DNA of 64,000 bases from NCBI RefSeq assembly GCF_001638985.1, contig NW_017265156.1:372001-436000 (forward strand), read 5' to 3'. The stretch comes from Phycomyces blakesleeanus NRRL 1555(-). Its lineage: Eukaryota > Mucoromycota > Mucoromycetes > Mucorales > Phycomycetaceae. The position numbers and the translations under genes are program-made. Below the pieces are notes generated by a model that saw only the letters and a program-made list of their open reading frames with translations, was not told the origin of the DNA and made no database searches. Below, piece by piece: positions 1-15,767 of the stretch. Within the stretch, counting starts at the first letter, position 1. Every line of letters begins with the position of its first letter.

Positions 1-1492
1 TAACACGTCTAGGACCATTGAGTGGTAGTTGTGCCTAATGATTTTGTATAGACATAGACATATATATAGTTTTTTTATCAAATATAAGAATCATAATTAT
101 ATAAGAATAATTACATTGTATTCTTTAGGGATAGGCGCGCAAATGGAGCTCATATGGAATAAGGTTAATGAAGAAGAGAGAATAAGAGGAAGAAGTAAAG
201 AAGAAGAAGAAGAAGAAAAAGAAAAAGATAAGAATATATATATTATATATAGTAGATATATGTATTTTATTTAGATATTAAAAAGAAAAGGAAAGAAAAG
301 AGGGGAATGAATGCTAAAAGTATGACAGGTTCCTTCATGTTAAAACTCAACGGCTTTCAAACACCTATTTTCTCCCCTCTCTGCCCCTCGCCTCACTATA
401 CCTTACCTTACCTTACCTTACCTTACCTTACCTCATTGTAAGGTGAAATTGAGTCAACTTTGTGTCCAATAGATTTTCAGCGTTCGGGCTTATTCAATTA
501 CGCACTACAAAGATAGAAATATTTAGTGTCAACGAATTACACTAGTAGAAAAAAAAATGATTTTTTTTTATATATAAAGAAGCCGATCAAATATATATAT
601 ATGTAATATGCATATAAATAAAAATTAAATAATAGAATTTTTTTTTTTTTTAAAAAAAAAGGACTCGGCTATACAGCAGATGAATATATATATATATTTG
701 AAATTTTGAATTGGTTTTTTTTTGGCGTTCTATTTTAGATTTTATTTATTTATTAGTCTGATTGTTTCAAAATATTTGGTCATAAATACATAAATATATA
801 TATATATGTATTTTATTTGGTTATTTGATTATCACCCTCTATTATAATTATTATTATTATTATGACAAGGCAATAAATTGAAACAATGGTATAATATAGA
901 GAGGGAGAGAAATAAAGAAAGAAAGCCTTTTTGATTTGTGTGCAATAATTATAATAATAATAATTTTTTATTTTATTTTTTCAATTTTATATATAAATTT
1001 TTGTCAATTGTCTTTTTTCTCCCTTTTATTCTACCTCTTCTTCTTATTCTTCTTCTTTTACTTTATATTTTCTTTTTAATTTTAATTTTAATTTTTACAT
1101 TTTATATTTTATATTTTATATTTTATATTTTACATAAAAATACATATATTAGTATTTCCATATGTTTTATATATAATATACATAAAAAAAAATCAAAACA
1201 TATTAATCATAAACATAGTCTTAATAGTCTTAATAATAATACATATAATATTACATCATACAAAATCTTTTAAAAAAAAACAATAACAACAATAACAATT
1301 TCTCTATTCTATTCTATTAATTTATTTATTTTATTTGATTTTATTTTATTTTTACCTCACCTTTAAAACAACCAACTCAATCAGTCAAAGCAGTCGAACC
1401 AACCAAAGCACCCAAAGAAGTGCAATCAGTCGAATCAACCGACATCTTTTTTTCTTCTTCTTCTTTCTTCTATTAATCCCTTTAATACAGTC
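1..1492. other. AT-rich simple-sequence spacer
   Basis: No credible gene is seen. The open frames here are made of GAA, TTTTA and TAT runs. It contains a CCTTA pentamer array near 401-432 and many AT and TTATTA microsatellites. The last about 150 bases, rich in CAACC and CAATC words and a T/C run, are probably the leader of the kinase gene that follows. Confidence 0.6.
401..432 (+). repeat. CCTTA pentanucleotide tandem repeat (about 6 copies)
   Basis: CCTTA is repeated about six times without interruption. It is not the canonical TTAGGG/CCCTAA telomere unit, so it is treated as an ordinary interstitial microsatellite. Confidence 0.85.
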
Positions 1493-4199
<2,707 letters not shown>

Positions 4200-7100
4200 A
4201 ACTCACAAAAGGAAAAATGGAAAGGAAAGAAGATCGTATTCTTTAATTCTATTCTACCTGCTTTTACTTTTTCTTACACCTCTTTATCTTTCTCTACTCT
4301 TACCTTAATTCCAAAACAACCTTTATACACCAATCAACTCTCCTAGTTCTCTTACTTTATATAATATCTCTAATCCTCTCTATATACATATATAATATTT
4401 AACTATTCCTTCTCTCACAACCCCCCCTTGTTCTATTTTATCTTATTTTTACCTTTATACTTTTGTGATAACCCTTATCCCTATTCAACAACCTTTCTCC
4501 ATAATTATTTATCTCTCTCTACTCTACTCTACTATCTATTCCTACCCTTTATTATCTATTATCTATTATATTCTTTTTTTGCTTTGTTTCAAAGAAAAAG
4601 ATAAAAAAAACACTCCCCTCAACATAATTCTTACAAGTAATAATAATATTTTATCTTATTTACAAATTTCAACGTAAAAAAAACCAAAAAAAATATAATA
4701 ATAATTGCTTTTATATTTTAATTTAATAATTAATTGATTGATTAATATTCTTATCTAATTATTTATTTATTTTATTGGTATAAGCTAGCTATATATTTAT
4801 TATATGTATATTACTATTATTAAAAAAAAAGCTGCTTAGCAATTCATTTATTGTATTTATTTGTCGTCCACAATGTGCTTAGCAATTATGCTACCAAGAC
4901 TATGGTTCTATGAGACATTTTGTACAATTAAAGCCTGTTTCTGTTCCTATTTACAAAAAAGTTAAATGCTCAAATTATACACAAACACACGCACGCACAC
5001 ACAAAGCATATAAAATGGTTAACGGACGAATACTTAATTGGATACATATTTCTCTTTTTTTTTTCTCTTTTATCTGTTTAAATGACGATGACTACCATCC
5101 AATATCCTCTCATATATTAATAATAAAAATAAATAAATAAAAAGGCCGGCCTAAATGTGCCCTAGTCTACAAACTACCATTACATCCCCATATACACATA
5201 TACATATATCCCAATATGCTGCAACAATAACTATCAATTTCATATACAAAAACAAAACTCTCAACTGTAACGTAAAACTAAAGCATTTTGACAATTAATT
5301 GGGTTGAAACAATGCCACTGGAAGATTATATTCCCAAGTCAGTGAAATATTTAAACATCGACTAAAATATTCGTTTAAATACACACCCACAAAAAAGTCC
5401 TTTTTTTTTCTTTCTTTGATTTTACCCTAGGTTAACTGTATCGTCCAGTCTTGCTATCATTATACTCACAATATCATGTGCATACTGACAAAAAGAAAGC
5501 AAGCATAAAAGAAAGAACTTGTGACACTGCTACTTGGAAGACGTGATATTGAATTTTCCCAGAGATATTACAAAGTCTTTCAATGAAAAGAATCGATATG
5601 AAGAATATACACTGCAAATATTCTGCAAAAGAGATTTTCAATATGGTGCTTTTAAATCTTGATTCAGATTGGCCGAATCTTATTTTATTAAAAGAAAGAA
5701 AAATGATGTTACGATTTTACTTGGGACGAGCCTCACTAGCTCTCCGAGGGTTTCCTATATAGAAAAGTAAAAATCGAGAGAAAAGAATGCCAAAATTATA
5801 TTTAGGTTTATGTAGCTCTCTTATATTATAATAGGCCATGTTGGTCATACCAAAGATACAACAGACAAAAAAAAAGGATCTTTACAATGTCAAGTCAGGA
5901 TCTTTGATCAAGTAACCAGAAGTGGAAAATGATCCACCTAATATTTTTATATGATTTCTCTATAATTACTTGGTTGGGAATTTTTTGTCAAGGCCCTGGA
6001 CTCTATATGAATATATGTCAATCTCTTCAAGAGGTGCATACTTTGTTTTTTTTTTTTGTGTTTTAGTCAAACTTGTGATCATCTTTAAAGAAAATAAGTA
6101 AAAAATCCAAAAAGGGGTAGTCATTTGTGGATATTCATCGGTATTCGAAAAGAGGTGAATTTGATTTAAGTAATATGATTGGATAATACTACTTTTACCT
6201 TTTTTGAAGAATAGCACCAGCTATTTCGAAGAGGGTTTTTTCGAAAATAAATAAAAAAAGGTAGAAATTTGAAATATATATAAAGATTGCATTGCTAGGT
6301 TTGTCTAACTCTTGTTTTAGAATTAAATTTGATCGAATATTTGTCTTTTTGAATATTAAGACATTAATCGTAAATGAATCGTATTGGCCAGAGTACCCTT
6401 TCATTTTTTTAAGATACCGACAGATATTCACGAATGACGACCCGTAACAAATCGGTGTGTGAATAAAACAATTCATCCGCAATGGATCGGAGATTTATAA
6501 CTTCCATAAAAGTAAGAGGTAATGTGAGGGGTGTAAACCAAATTGTCCCCTAGAATTGCCTCTGAAATCATCCTCAAAATCGCCCTTTATTTTTTTCGTA
6601 GTGATATTCAAGAATCTCCCCCCCCCCCCTCCACCCCTGGAGACCACTTATTTTCTTTTCCCGTAGGGGGTTAGTAACATTAGTAAAAGTCTTTTTTATA
6701 CTTTAAAAACAAAATGAGATATGTATTAATTATCGAATTATCGAAAATAACAAGGAGTTAATGTTGAATGTGACCTTTTTTTGGTATCAATTACTGTCCG
6801 AGTAACCGTCCAGTTTGGAAACTTTTTCCAATCTCTCGGATGGGTCAGTGCTTATCACCAAATAAAGGAAGATATATATATATATACATGACAGTTCTTC
6901 ATCGACAGTTTGTAGATATATTTGCACAAAACTATCTCTACGTATATCCTCAACACAATAAAAATCAAAATAAAAGTTAACCAATCATATTCATTTTATA
7001 TTTCGTAAAGCAAGACTCAATCTTTACTGAATATTTTCGACAAAACCCTTATATTTACATATATATATATACGAATTTATTTCCTTATCAAAAGAATATT

Positions 7101-7871
7101 TAACCATCATACTTTTAGGAAAAAAAATATCTGGGTACTGTCTACCCATCAATTAACCACTTGTTTAAATATTTTGCTTAATGAAATTTCATGTATAATA
7201 ATAATTTGAATCTTTTTTTTTTTGAGGGGGGTTTCAGGCACAAAAAGGTACTTTAGCTTATTTACACTAATACATGTATTTGATAATAAAGATCATGCTA
7301 ATTCTAATACTAATTACAATTCTTTCACTAGATCAGCAATTGAATAAATTATATATATACATATACATATACATGTTTGTGTTCTTATTTACAAATCCAA
7401 AATACATTTCTTAAGCTCTTGTTAATTAATTAAAACTATATAATTTCAAGTAATTGATCTAATATTCCTCTGTTTTTTTTTACGCAATTACCATTATTGT
7501 AATTATCTTAATGATTCTTATTATCACTATTATCAACTCTTCTTTTATAATTACTATGTCTTGATATAATATATGTATATACATGTTTTCTAAACTCAAA
7601 CTTTAAGCTTTCATTTTTCGGCTTTACTTAAATACTACAAAAAAAAATAGAAATAAAATAAAATAAAATAAAATAAAAAAAAAAGAAATCACTAAACCAA
7701 AGTCCGTATGTCTACGTCACTCATCTCATGGGTGCACCTAGCGCCACACCCCTGAGCAGAGCGAGTGGTGTATGAAAAAAAAAGAAAAAAAAATTTGCCC
7801 CGGGGCAACGAAAGTTTAGAAAAGCAAAAAAGTGTTGTGCTTCCTTTTCCCGTTTACCTAAACACATCACC
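4200..7871. other. Gene-poor AT-rich region, no confident gene
   Basis: The first about 600 bases are probably the 3' region of the kinase gene. The rest is AT-rich with poly-A/T tracts and a C-run near 6620. On the minus strand, 5700-6500 has a few coding-looking fragments with splice-like borders, such as one ending with ETLGELVRL or GNPRRASEARPK near 5720-5758 and one reading TLFEIAGAILQK near 6200-6240. No family is recognisable and they do not join into a frame I trust. The last about 150 bases before ATP1 are GC-richer and probably promoter. Confidence 0.5.
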
Positions 7872-10207
7872 ATGCTTAGAAACGTTGTTCGCGTCGCTCG
7901 CCCCTTGTCGCTTGCTGCCCGCGGTCTTGCCCCCGCTGTAAGTACAACGCGCCAAAAAACCGCCCCAACCTATAATTCTACAAATACATACATACATACA
8001 CACACCTGTACACCTGTTCACTTGCACACATATACATATACAAGTAAGAGTACATGTAACTGTTCATGTGCATGTACATCCACATGTATATATGCATGTA
8101 TGTAAACGGACAAGTGTACACAAGTGTACCTGTGTGTATGTATTTTTGGAAAGCAAATGTAGTTTTTTTTAGTAAAGTGTAATGAAGTGTTGGTGTTGGT
8201 GTCCTTTATTTAAATTACAAGTCGACAAATTAAAGAACCAAAAAAGATAAATTAAAATTAAAATATAAAGGGCACCATACATTGACATTAAATTACACTT
8301 CACTACACTGTACAATTATCCATTAACAACGATAGTAGTAACCCAACAAAAAACTCATTTTCATTTTACTAATTATTTTTCTTTAATATATATAATTTCT
8401 ATTTTTACTTCAATTATTATAATTGTTATTGATCCTTACAGGCCCGCCTTAACCTTGGCGCCGTCGCTCAGGCTGCCCGTTACGCTTCCTCCAAGCCCTC
8501 CACCGCCGAGGTCTCTTCTATCCTCGAGCAGCGCATCCTCGGTGCCTCTGCTGAGGCCGATCTCCAGGAGACTGGTCGCGTCCTCTCCATTGGTGACGGT
8601 ATTGCCCGTGTCTATGGTTTGAAGAACGTCCAGGCTGAGGAGATGGTTGAGTTCTCCAGCGGTCTCAAGGTAAATATTATATAAATGCCTACTTGATACT
8701 GTGCATTATTATTGGAGTCTATATTTTAAAAGAGAGAAAGAGAGAAAGAGAATATGATTGAAAAATATTATGATATGGAAATTTAAACATGTTTTGTATT
8801 TGTAAATTAATAATTATGTTTTGTGTGTCTCTTTTGTAATTGTGTATGTGTGTATAGGGTATGGCCCTCAACTTGGAAGCTGACAACGTCGGTATTGTCG
8901 TCTTCGGTAACGATCGTTTGATCAAGGAAGGTGACACCGTCAAGCGTACTGGTGCTATTGTCGACGTTCCCGTCGGTCCTGGTATCTTGGGTCGTGTTGT
9001 CGATGCCCTCGGTAACCCCATTGATGGTAAGGGTCCTCTTGAGACCGTTGGCCGTTCGCGTGTCCAGGTCAAGGCTCCCGGTATTTTGCCCCGTCACTCT
9101 GTCAACGAGCCCATGCAGACTGGTATCAAGTCTGTTGATTCCATGGTTCCCATCGGTCGTGGTCAGCGTGAGTTGATCATTGGTGATCGTCAGACCGGTA
9201 AGACTGCCGTCGCTCTTGACACCATTCTTAACCAGAAGAACTGGAACAACGGTTCCGATGAGTCCAAGAAGCTTTACTGCATCTACGTTGCCGTCGGTCA
9301 GAAGCGTTCCACTGTTGCCCAGTTGGTCCGTACCCTCGAGGAGAACGACGCCATGAAGTACACCATCGTCGTTGCCGCCACTGCCTCTGAGGCTGCCCCT
9401 CTCCAGTACCTCGCTCCCTTCTCTGGTGCTGCCTTTGGTGAATGGTTCCGTGACAACGGTCGCCACTCCCTCATCATCTACGATGATTTGTCCAAGCAGG
9501 CTGTTGCCTACCGTCAGATGTCCCTCTTGCTTCGTCGTCCCCCCGGTCGTGAGGCCTACCCCGGTGATGTCTTCTACCTCCACTCCCGTCTTTTAGAGCG
9601 TGCTGCCAAGATGAACAAGGCTTTCGGTTACGGTTCCATGACCGCCCTTCCCATCATTGAGACCCAGGGTGGTGATGTGTCTGCCTACATTCCTACCAAC
9701 GTCATTTCCATCACTGATGGTCAGATTTTCTTGGAAGCCGAGCTCTTCTTCAAGGGTGTCCGTCCCGCCATTAACGTCGGTCTTTCCGTCTCCCGTGTCG
9801 GTTCCGCTGCCCAGACCAAGGCCATGAAGCAGGTTGCTGGTTCGCTCAAGCTTTTCTTGGCCCAGTACCGTGAAGTTGCCGCCTTCGCCCAGTTCGGTTC
9901 TGATCTCGATGCCTCCACCCAGTTCTTGCTTAACCGTGGTGCCCGTCTCACCGAGCTCCTCAAGCAGCCCCAGTACACTCCTCTCTCCATTGAGGTCCAG
10001 GTCCCCATCGTCTTTGCCGGTGTCAACGGTTTCCTCGATAAGTTGCCCGTCGGTAAGGTTGTCGACTGGGAGAAGGACTTTGTCAGCTACGTCAAGACCC
10101 AGCACCAGGCTGAGCTCGATGAGATCCGCACCAAGGGTGTCATCTCCAAGGAATTGGATGCCAAGCTCCGCAACATCTGCGAGACCCACGTCAAGACCTT
10201 CTTGTAA
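7872..10207 (+). CDS. ATP1: Mitochondrial F1Fo ATP synthase subunit alpha
   Basis: Exons are 7872-7937, 8442-8669 and 8858-10207, giving 547 residues. The first about 40 residues are rich in Arg, Ala, Leu and Ser and acid-free, as expected for a matrix-targeting presequence, and the first intron splits it. The core has the P-loop GDRQTGKTA (about residues 206-214) and the F1 alpha signature [17 protein letters not shown]. It is the non-catalytic nucleotide-binding subunit that alternates with beta in the F1 head. Length and motifs match the fungal family, and no key residue is missing. Codon use is strongly biased to C-ending and GGT codons compared with the AT-rich surroundings, suggesting high expression. 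The first intron (about 500 bases) is unusually long for this window and full of CA/TA repeats. Confidence 0.98.
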
Positions 10208-10650
10208 AAAAACAAACAAACAAACTCTCACAATCTCAGTTTCACCCCCCAATCCCAATCCCCTCAAATACACTCAAAGAAATGTTCTGTAATATGTGTC
10301 CAAAAAACATTATAATGGAAAAAAAATCATTTTTACCTTAATGGTATTTTTCTTTCTTTCCTTTGAGCTATATGTAGACTCTTTTAGCTTTTGAATGAAA
10401 AATAACCCATTGTTTTCAAATAAAATATATATAAAAACTAAAGTATATAAACCCATTTTCTTTTATGAATTTTGTAAAGAAGTACATCATATACATACAT
10501 GCAAAAGATGTAAAGGTCTTGTTATAATCATATATATATATATTCTTTATTTTTTTATACAACTTTAAAAAGAAAAAAGAAAAAAACAGATAGAGAAAGA
10601 AATCAATTCTCTTCATCTTTCTTCTTCTTCTTCTTATTTTCTCTCTCTCT
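10208..10650. other. Convergent 3' spacer between ATP1 and MVP1
   Basis: The ATP1 and MVP1 genes run toward each other across this AT-rich stretch. It holds only A/T runs and a CTT/TC microsatellite, presumably both 3' untranslated ends. No gene is seen. Confidence 0.7.
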
Positions 10651-13600
10651 CTAAGCGAAATCGTCTGGTTCAGATGGCATTTCAGAGGCAAGGACCTGTA
10701 ATATCTTCCAATTGTCACTTAATTTTCGTTCATATTTGATTTGTTCAAATGCATAATCTTGGTATAATTGGGAAACAAATGCTTGGTGCTTGTGTAAAAA
10801 GGATATTTCGGATGCAAGGCAATATTGAACAAACGTGCGTCGTTGCTGTTGAGCTGACACTCGAGGCTGATAATGAATAAAAGAAAAGAAGTGGAAATGT
10901 GAGAAAGAAACATACAATGTCATATGTGGTCGTGTTTTGTTTTCCTTTTTTTTTTGTTAAAAAAAAACCTACTGTTCCCAAATAACTTTCAGATTCACGA
11001 TCAGGATCCCGTTTTGCTTTTGATGTCGGTACGGAAGGTACCAATCGATCTCTACGATCCAACATTTCCTACAAAAACAATGCAAGAAACCCATTAAAAT
11101 CTATTTGATTTTAAAGATAAATGTATGTTTTGCTCTTTAAACTAGCACTACCACTGCCTTTGCTAATATCAATGTCTCCAAAGCCAAAGATCTTTACTTT
11201 AAATGATATCAATAGATCCCTTTGCCGTCGTAGGTTCTCCAAGGTAGTATATCTTGTCACCAATGTCTGATCATTTTGGATCTGCCCTGCTCTTTGCATG
11301 TGTTTTGATACTGACTCATAACCATGGATGACAAACCCACAAGGTAAACACTCTGGCACGTAACATGCTTGTTCCAATGTACACATTGCACTGATAAGTT
11401 TAAAGATACATATAAAAAAATACAAAACCAAAAAGGGGTTAGCTTGTTGCTGTTGCTTTTTCTTTCTTTCTTTCTTCAATGTGTTCAAATCACTTGACAC
11501 TCAAGAAATACCAACAACAATAAGAAAAATAAGATAAAGAGATAATGGGAGGGATTATTGATAGGGAGATTAAGAAACATTTTTTGTTGTAATTCTTGAT
11601 TAGGTTTTCTTTCTATGTTTTGTGCTTGTTGTTGTTGTTTTACTTTACTTTAAGGTTGCACTGTAATGGTCAAACTCGGCTGCCTGTGCTTCCTCGAGTC
11701 TGATCATTCGCTCCATTTGACTGCACAGGGTGTGGTAAAGTTGTGTTAGAGGTTCAAGGCGCTTACGGAGTGTTTCGAGTTGAAGGTCTAGTTGATCTGG
11801 CACTCTTCTCTCGACTTCTTCAAAAGACAGGTGTTGATGCATAAATTCTTCTTCGATTAAAGGTGAGTGAGATCTTAGCCATGTTCTTAACGCCTATTTA
11901 GATCCAAAATTAAAATGAAATGAATTCTTTTTTAAAGAAGAAGAAAAAAAAAAGGGGGGAAACAATATAATATAAAATAGGGTTTCTTACAGATGATTCT
12001 GTCAGAAACACTGCCACAAGTTCATCTTTGGCAAGTATCGGGTGACGGACTATACTGCCCAGGAATCGTTCTAGTCCTTTTCGCCGTCTTTCTAAAAACA
12101 CCTCGTCTTCTAGAAATCTCTCTGTGGTGTGAGAACTCTAAACAAACGAACAGACAAACAAACAAGTATATATATTTCCTCTCATCCCACACCTTGAAAA
12201 ATAATAATAAAACCCTATGGTTATTATTTTAACTTACTTCCTCGGACTTGTTTTGGTGGTAGGGTTGGTAACATACGAAGTGGGTATCGTTTCAAGAGCA
12301 TCTCAGCCAGCCAGCAAAAATCACTGTATCTACGCAGTACAGAACAGTTGTGCTGTTCACTCTCGATCTTGTAGTTCGCGTGTTTGAATAAAAATCCTTC
12401 TTTTTCTTCCATGAGATCAACTCGGACCCTGTCCATTTGAGCAAACCATTGGTGAGCTTCTGAAGGAAGTTTGTCTGCCAGATGTCGTTTATTGGAAAGG
12501 GTAGTAGCAGAAGTAGTTGTTGTAGTAGTTGTTGTAGTTGTGTTATTATTGTTATTACTTGTGATAAAATTATTATTGTTATTGTTATTGTTATTGTTGA
12601 TTGTTGTTGCAGTAGACGACGGGTTGATCCCACGCGATCGAATTAGCTCTTGTGGGTTAGTTGGAATTGTGGGTCGTAGATCTTCTGGGTTGTAGTGGTT
12701 TGGTGTGTTTTCGTTTTGGATGAGTGGTCTGGTGGTTACCCATGGATCTACTATTCTCTGCTGTTGTTGTTGTTTCTGTAATTCAAGCCGAGTCTGTTGT
12801 AATCTTTGTCCGTTAACCCTAGATGATATTGGAGTTCGTTGGGTGTACATTGTATCAATGTTTGCCAAGATAAGTTCGGGTAAATCTACACGAGTTTAAA
12901 GTAGATAACGGATCAGTGAGATCAATGTGCATATTGGGACCCAAAGCATAACATGCTTAGTAAGTAGAGTAAAACAATACAATACAATACATTAAAATAA
13001 AATAAATCATACCATTTCTATGCTGCTGGACAGTTTCGAGGGAGACATCTATATGTTATATATGTATGCACGTATATATATATATATATATATATTCAAA
13101 AATAAATACACATTCTGCAGTGCGTGATATATTGTAATGAACCTTATTTTTTTTCCATTTATTATTTTTCATCAAGGTTCTCTCTGGTTCTTTACTCTAT
13201 TACTCCTCGCTTATTACTTACCCATATGTTTCTGGGCACAGGCAACTAATGCCAAGGCGGTGTTAAACTCATTGCGTGTGACGTACTGAGAACCAGGTGG
13301 AACGACAATGCCAATAATCTGTGTACAAAAGGTCTTAGATGATAATATACCCATATATTTCTGTAATTCAACTCATAATATATATATGTCTGTGTGTCTG
13401 TGGCTAGAGAGAAGCGGGTGTATAAAAAGTACACTGACTTGCCTCATCCAACGTCTGTACCGTCACTCCACCAAGACCCATAACTCTTTCAAGGGACTCC
13501 AAACTGACACGATCCCCCGTAGGCCCTGATCGAATATAAGCCGTATCATATAACTCTGGCACGTCCACACCCACTGAAATTCAATAGAAATGAATTATTA

Positions 13601-14162
13601 TCATTTTTTAACATATATATATATATATAAAGGCAAAAAACAATAGTAATATTTTTAAATAAATAATCAGTTTATATTCACTCTCACAAACACAGGTAAT
13701 AATAATGGTAAGAAAGAAAAAAAAGGTAAATATATTCCCTATCATTCTCTTGCTCTTCTCTCTATCTCTATCTCTCTTTCACTCTGAATATATGTATGTA
13801 TTTGTATATGTATATGTATATATGCGTGTATATATATATATAAGGTGTGTGTGTGTGTATGTTTGTAGACTCTTTTTCTTTGGGTTTTGTTTGCATACAC
13901 ATAATGTGTGTGTATACACACATATTGGCTACTTGCCAAGTACACTCGCAGGAGTGATTCCTGAACTCAATAAGGCATCTTCCACTGCGTCTCTTGGGGT
14001 GAGGATGTTCGTGTGCGTCTCAGGCTCAAAGCTAGTTTCGCCACCCCAGGGATTGTCGAACTGATTAGTGTAGACTGGTGATACTGTGCGGGTTGTAAAG
14101 AGGAATTTCGTAGAGCTAGTGTCAAGGAATCCCGCTGTCAGGTCATCATCACCTTGCAACAT
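10651..14162 (-). CDS. MVP1: Sorting nexin MVP1/SNX8 family (EH-like, PX and BAR regions)
   Basis: Ten exons on the minus strand: 13946-14162, 13443-13573, 13222-13318, 13013-13048, 12238-12885, 11991-12121, 11649-11893, 11198-11390, 10973-11068 and 10651-10866, giving 669 residues with consistent phases. The N-terminal part carries an EH-like segment (SLESLERVMGL, then YVTRNEFNTALALVA). A low-complexity linker with runs of Gln, Asn and Thr follows. The PX domain has GFLFKHANYKI, LRRYSDFCWLAEMLLKRYP and LPTLPPK, then FLERRRKGLERFL. The last about 220 residues are helical, as expected for the BAR region. In yeast Mvp1 works at endosomes in retrograde sorting. The second intron appears to use a GC donor (AG|GCAAGT), since only that splice keeps the frame. 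The Asn/Thr tract is encoded by slippage-prone trinucleotide runs. Confidence 0.92.
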
Positions 14163-15020
14163 GTTTGTTTGTTTTATATATATTTATATATAAAGATAAA
14201 AGGTTGAAGAATAAAAGTAAAAATAGGAAAAGGAAAAGGAAGAAAAGAGATAGAAAGGTAAGTAGTAATGTAGAATAAGTAAGTAAAAGAAAGAACGAAC
14301 GGACAAACGAACGAGCGAACGAAAGAGGGGTTTATGTTATGTCAGAGGGCATTGTTCCAGTTGTTTGCTCGACACAGAATAATAAGAAATACCAATCCCC
14401 TTTTTGAGGCCATCATTTTGTCACGAGACTTTTTCTGTATCAAGCAGAAAGCACACACACCAAGCACAAAAGCACAAAAGCAAAAGAGGGTCCTTTTTTA
14501 TAATTTTTATTTTTTGGGTGACATCAATGGCTTTACATGTTCACGTAGAAGGGAGGAAAGAGTGAGAGATAGAGATAAGGCAAACAGAACAGTCAGACAA
14601 ACACTAGTTAAATTTCACGTTTATATATATATATATATATATATATAACCAGTAAAAAGCTAAGGGTTCTTTATTTCTTATTGAATTACGCAATAAAGAG
14701 CTGTTTGCTAAGCAAGATTTTGTAGTACGGGAATCTTTGTAACATTTCTCATTCACAATCAGAATGATGAAATGATGAAATCTACAATCAAAGAAACAAA
14801 GGTAGGAACATAGCTAAAAAAGTAGAAGGGTATAAAGGCTGTAAATAAGGTAGCATAATAGCTGGAACGTCATCAAATAATCGTGCAAACTATTTGACTA
14901 CACCAACTGATAATACTATCTTGTCTTGTAACTTTGTCCTGTGACTAGTTTGCTTAGTATCCTCGGTTTGTAATTTATGAAAATACACACAAACAGACGC
15001 ACCGCTATATACATACATAC

Positions 15021-15057
<37 letters not shown>

Positions 15058-15111
15058 ATTATTCCAACCACAGGGTACCATTTTTATGGGTAGAAATGGA
15101 TTATAGACTCC

Positions 15112-15345
15112 TTATTGAATGTCAAAAAAGGGCCAAGCATTCTCTTGGATACAATGATATTGCTTGGCTGTGATTGTGATGCTTTCCACACAACTGGTAA
15201 GATTTTTTTTAAAAAAAAAGGGAGGAAGGGCAGGAATATCATGCGTCATTTTAGTCTTTATTATTCCTGATCTGGATTTAGCCTTTCTTTTACTACACCA
15301 AAAAGAAGCAACAAACAAACCTCCTTTGCCCCCTTTCAACTGGAT
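15112..15345 (-). other. Possible short coding fragment, unassigned
   Basis: After a plausible acceptor (TTTTTTATCCAG) the minus strand reads LKGGKGGLFVASFWCSKRKA and continues about 60 further codons to a stop. GGKGG resembles the ubiquitin-like processing site of Sde2, but nothing downstream matches Sde2, and a T9A9 run interrupts the middle. No upstream exon was found. It may be chance. Confidence 0.15.
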
Positions 15346-15671
15346 AAAAAATGTAAAGTAATTTTATAAGAGATAAGATAATCAAAAGATGTCGTTATAG
15401 GGAAGAAAGGAGGGAAGGAGGTTTAATATTAAGGAGAAGAAAAATCTTTTATTCGTAATACAAGCGCAATGACAAGAATCAATTATTGATACAAAATAAA
15501 AACGGCCCAAGATAATAGATCATTGAACTCGAATACATACATGTAAAGAATAAAACAGCATTAAACAGAACAGGCTCTGAAGTTGCAAATTAGCTGACAA
15601 TATTTACTATATAGATATATATATATATATAAATAAAGAAACAAATAACAACTTGTCTTGTATCATTACTA

Positions 15672-15767
15672 CTAAGCTGCCCTTTTTAATTTACGCTGTA
15701 CTGCTTGGATTAATTCTTCGTAGTCCAAGACGTAGCTGTTGTCAACCGACATATCAAAACGTCTCAT
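15672..15767 (-). other. Possible terminal exon of a small unassigned protein
   Basis: The minus strand reads a 31-codon open stretch with the middle SYVLDYEELIQAVQRKLK and a stop at 15672-15674. Composition is charged and helical, unlike the surrounding AT repeats. The ATG at its start might be internal to a longer exon joined to pieces upstream (around 15940-16160, where short ATG-led fragments with splice-like borders occur), but I could not make a consistent frame. The family is not recognised. Confidence 0.3.

Noticed and set aside
401..432. CCTTA array as interstitial telomere sequence
   Set aside because: The unit is CCTTA, not the TTAGGG/CCCTAA repeat expected in most fungi, and no telomere-type context surrounds it.
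938..1273. 111-codon frame rich in Phe, Leu, Ile and Tyr
   Set aside because: It is translated T-rich simple sequence with no complex segment or splice context.
6195..6482. 95-codon minus-strand frame as a gene
   Set aside because: The N-terminal half has no family resemblance and the C-terminal half runs through AT microsatellite. Only the last about 14 codons look coding-like.
8807..10292. Several long open frames antisense or out of frame to ATP1
   Set aside because: They are shadows of the strongly codon-biased ATP1 exon; the sense frame fully explains the region. The same applies to antisense frames over the histone, TYW1 and low-complexity genes.
15112..15345. Sde2-like gene from the GGKGG word
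   Set aside because: Only five residues resemble Sde2. The ubiquitin-like domain before it and the Sde2 domain after it are absent.
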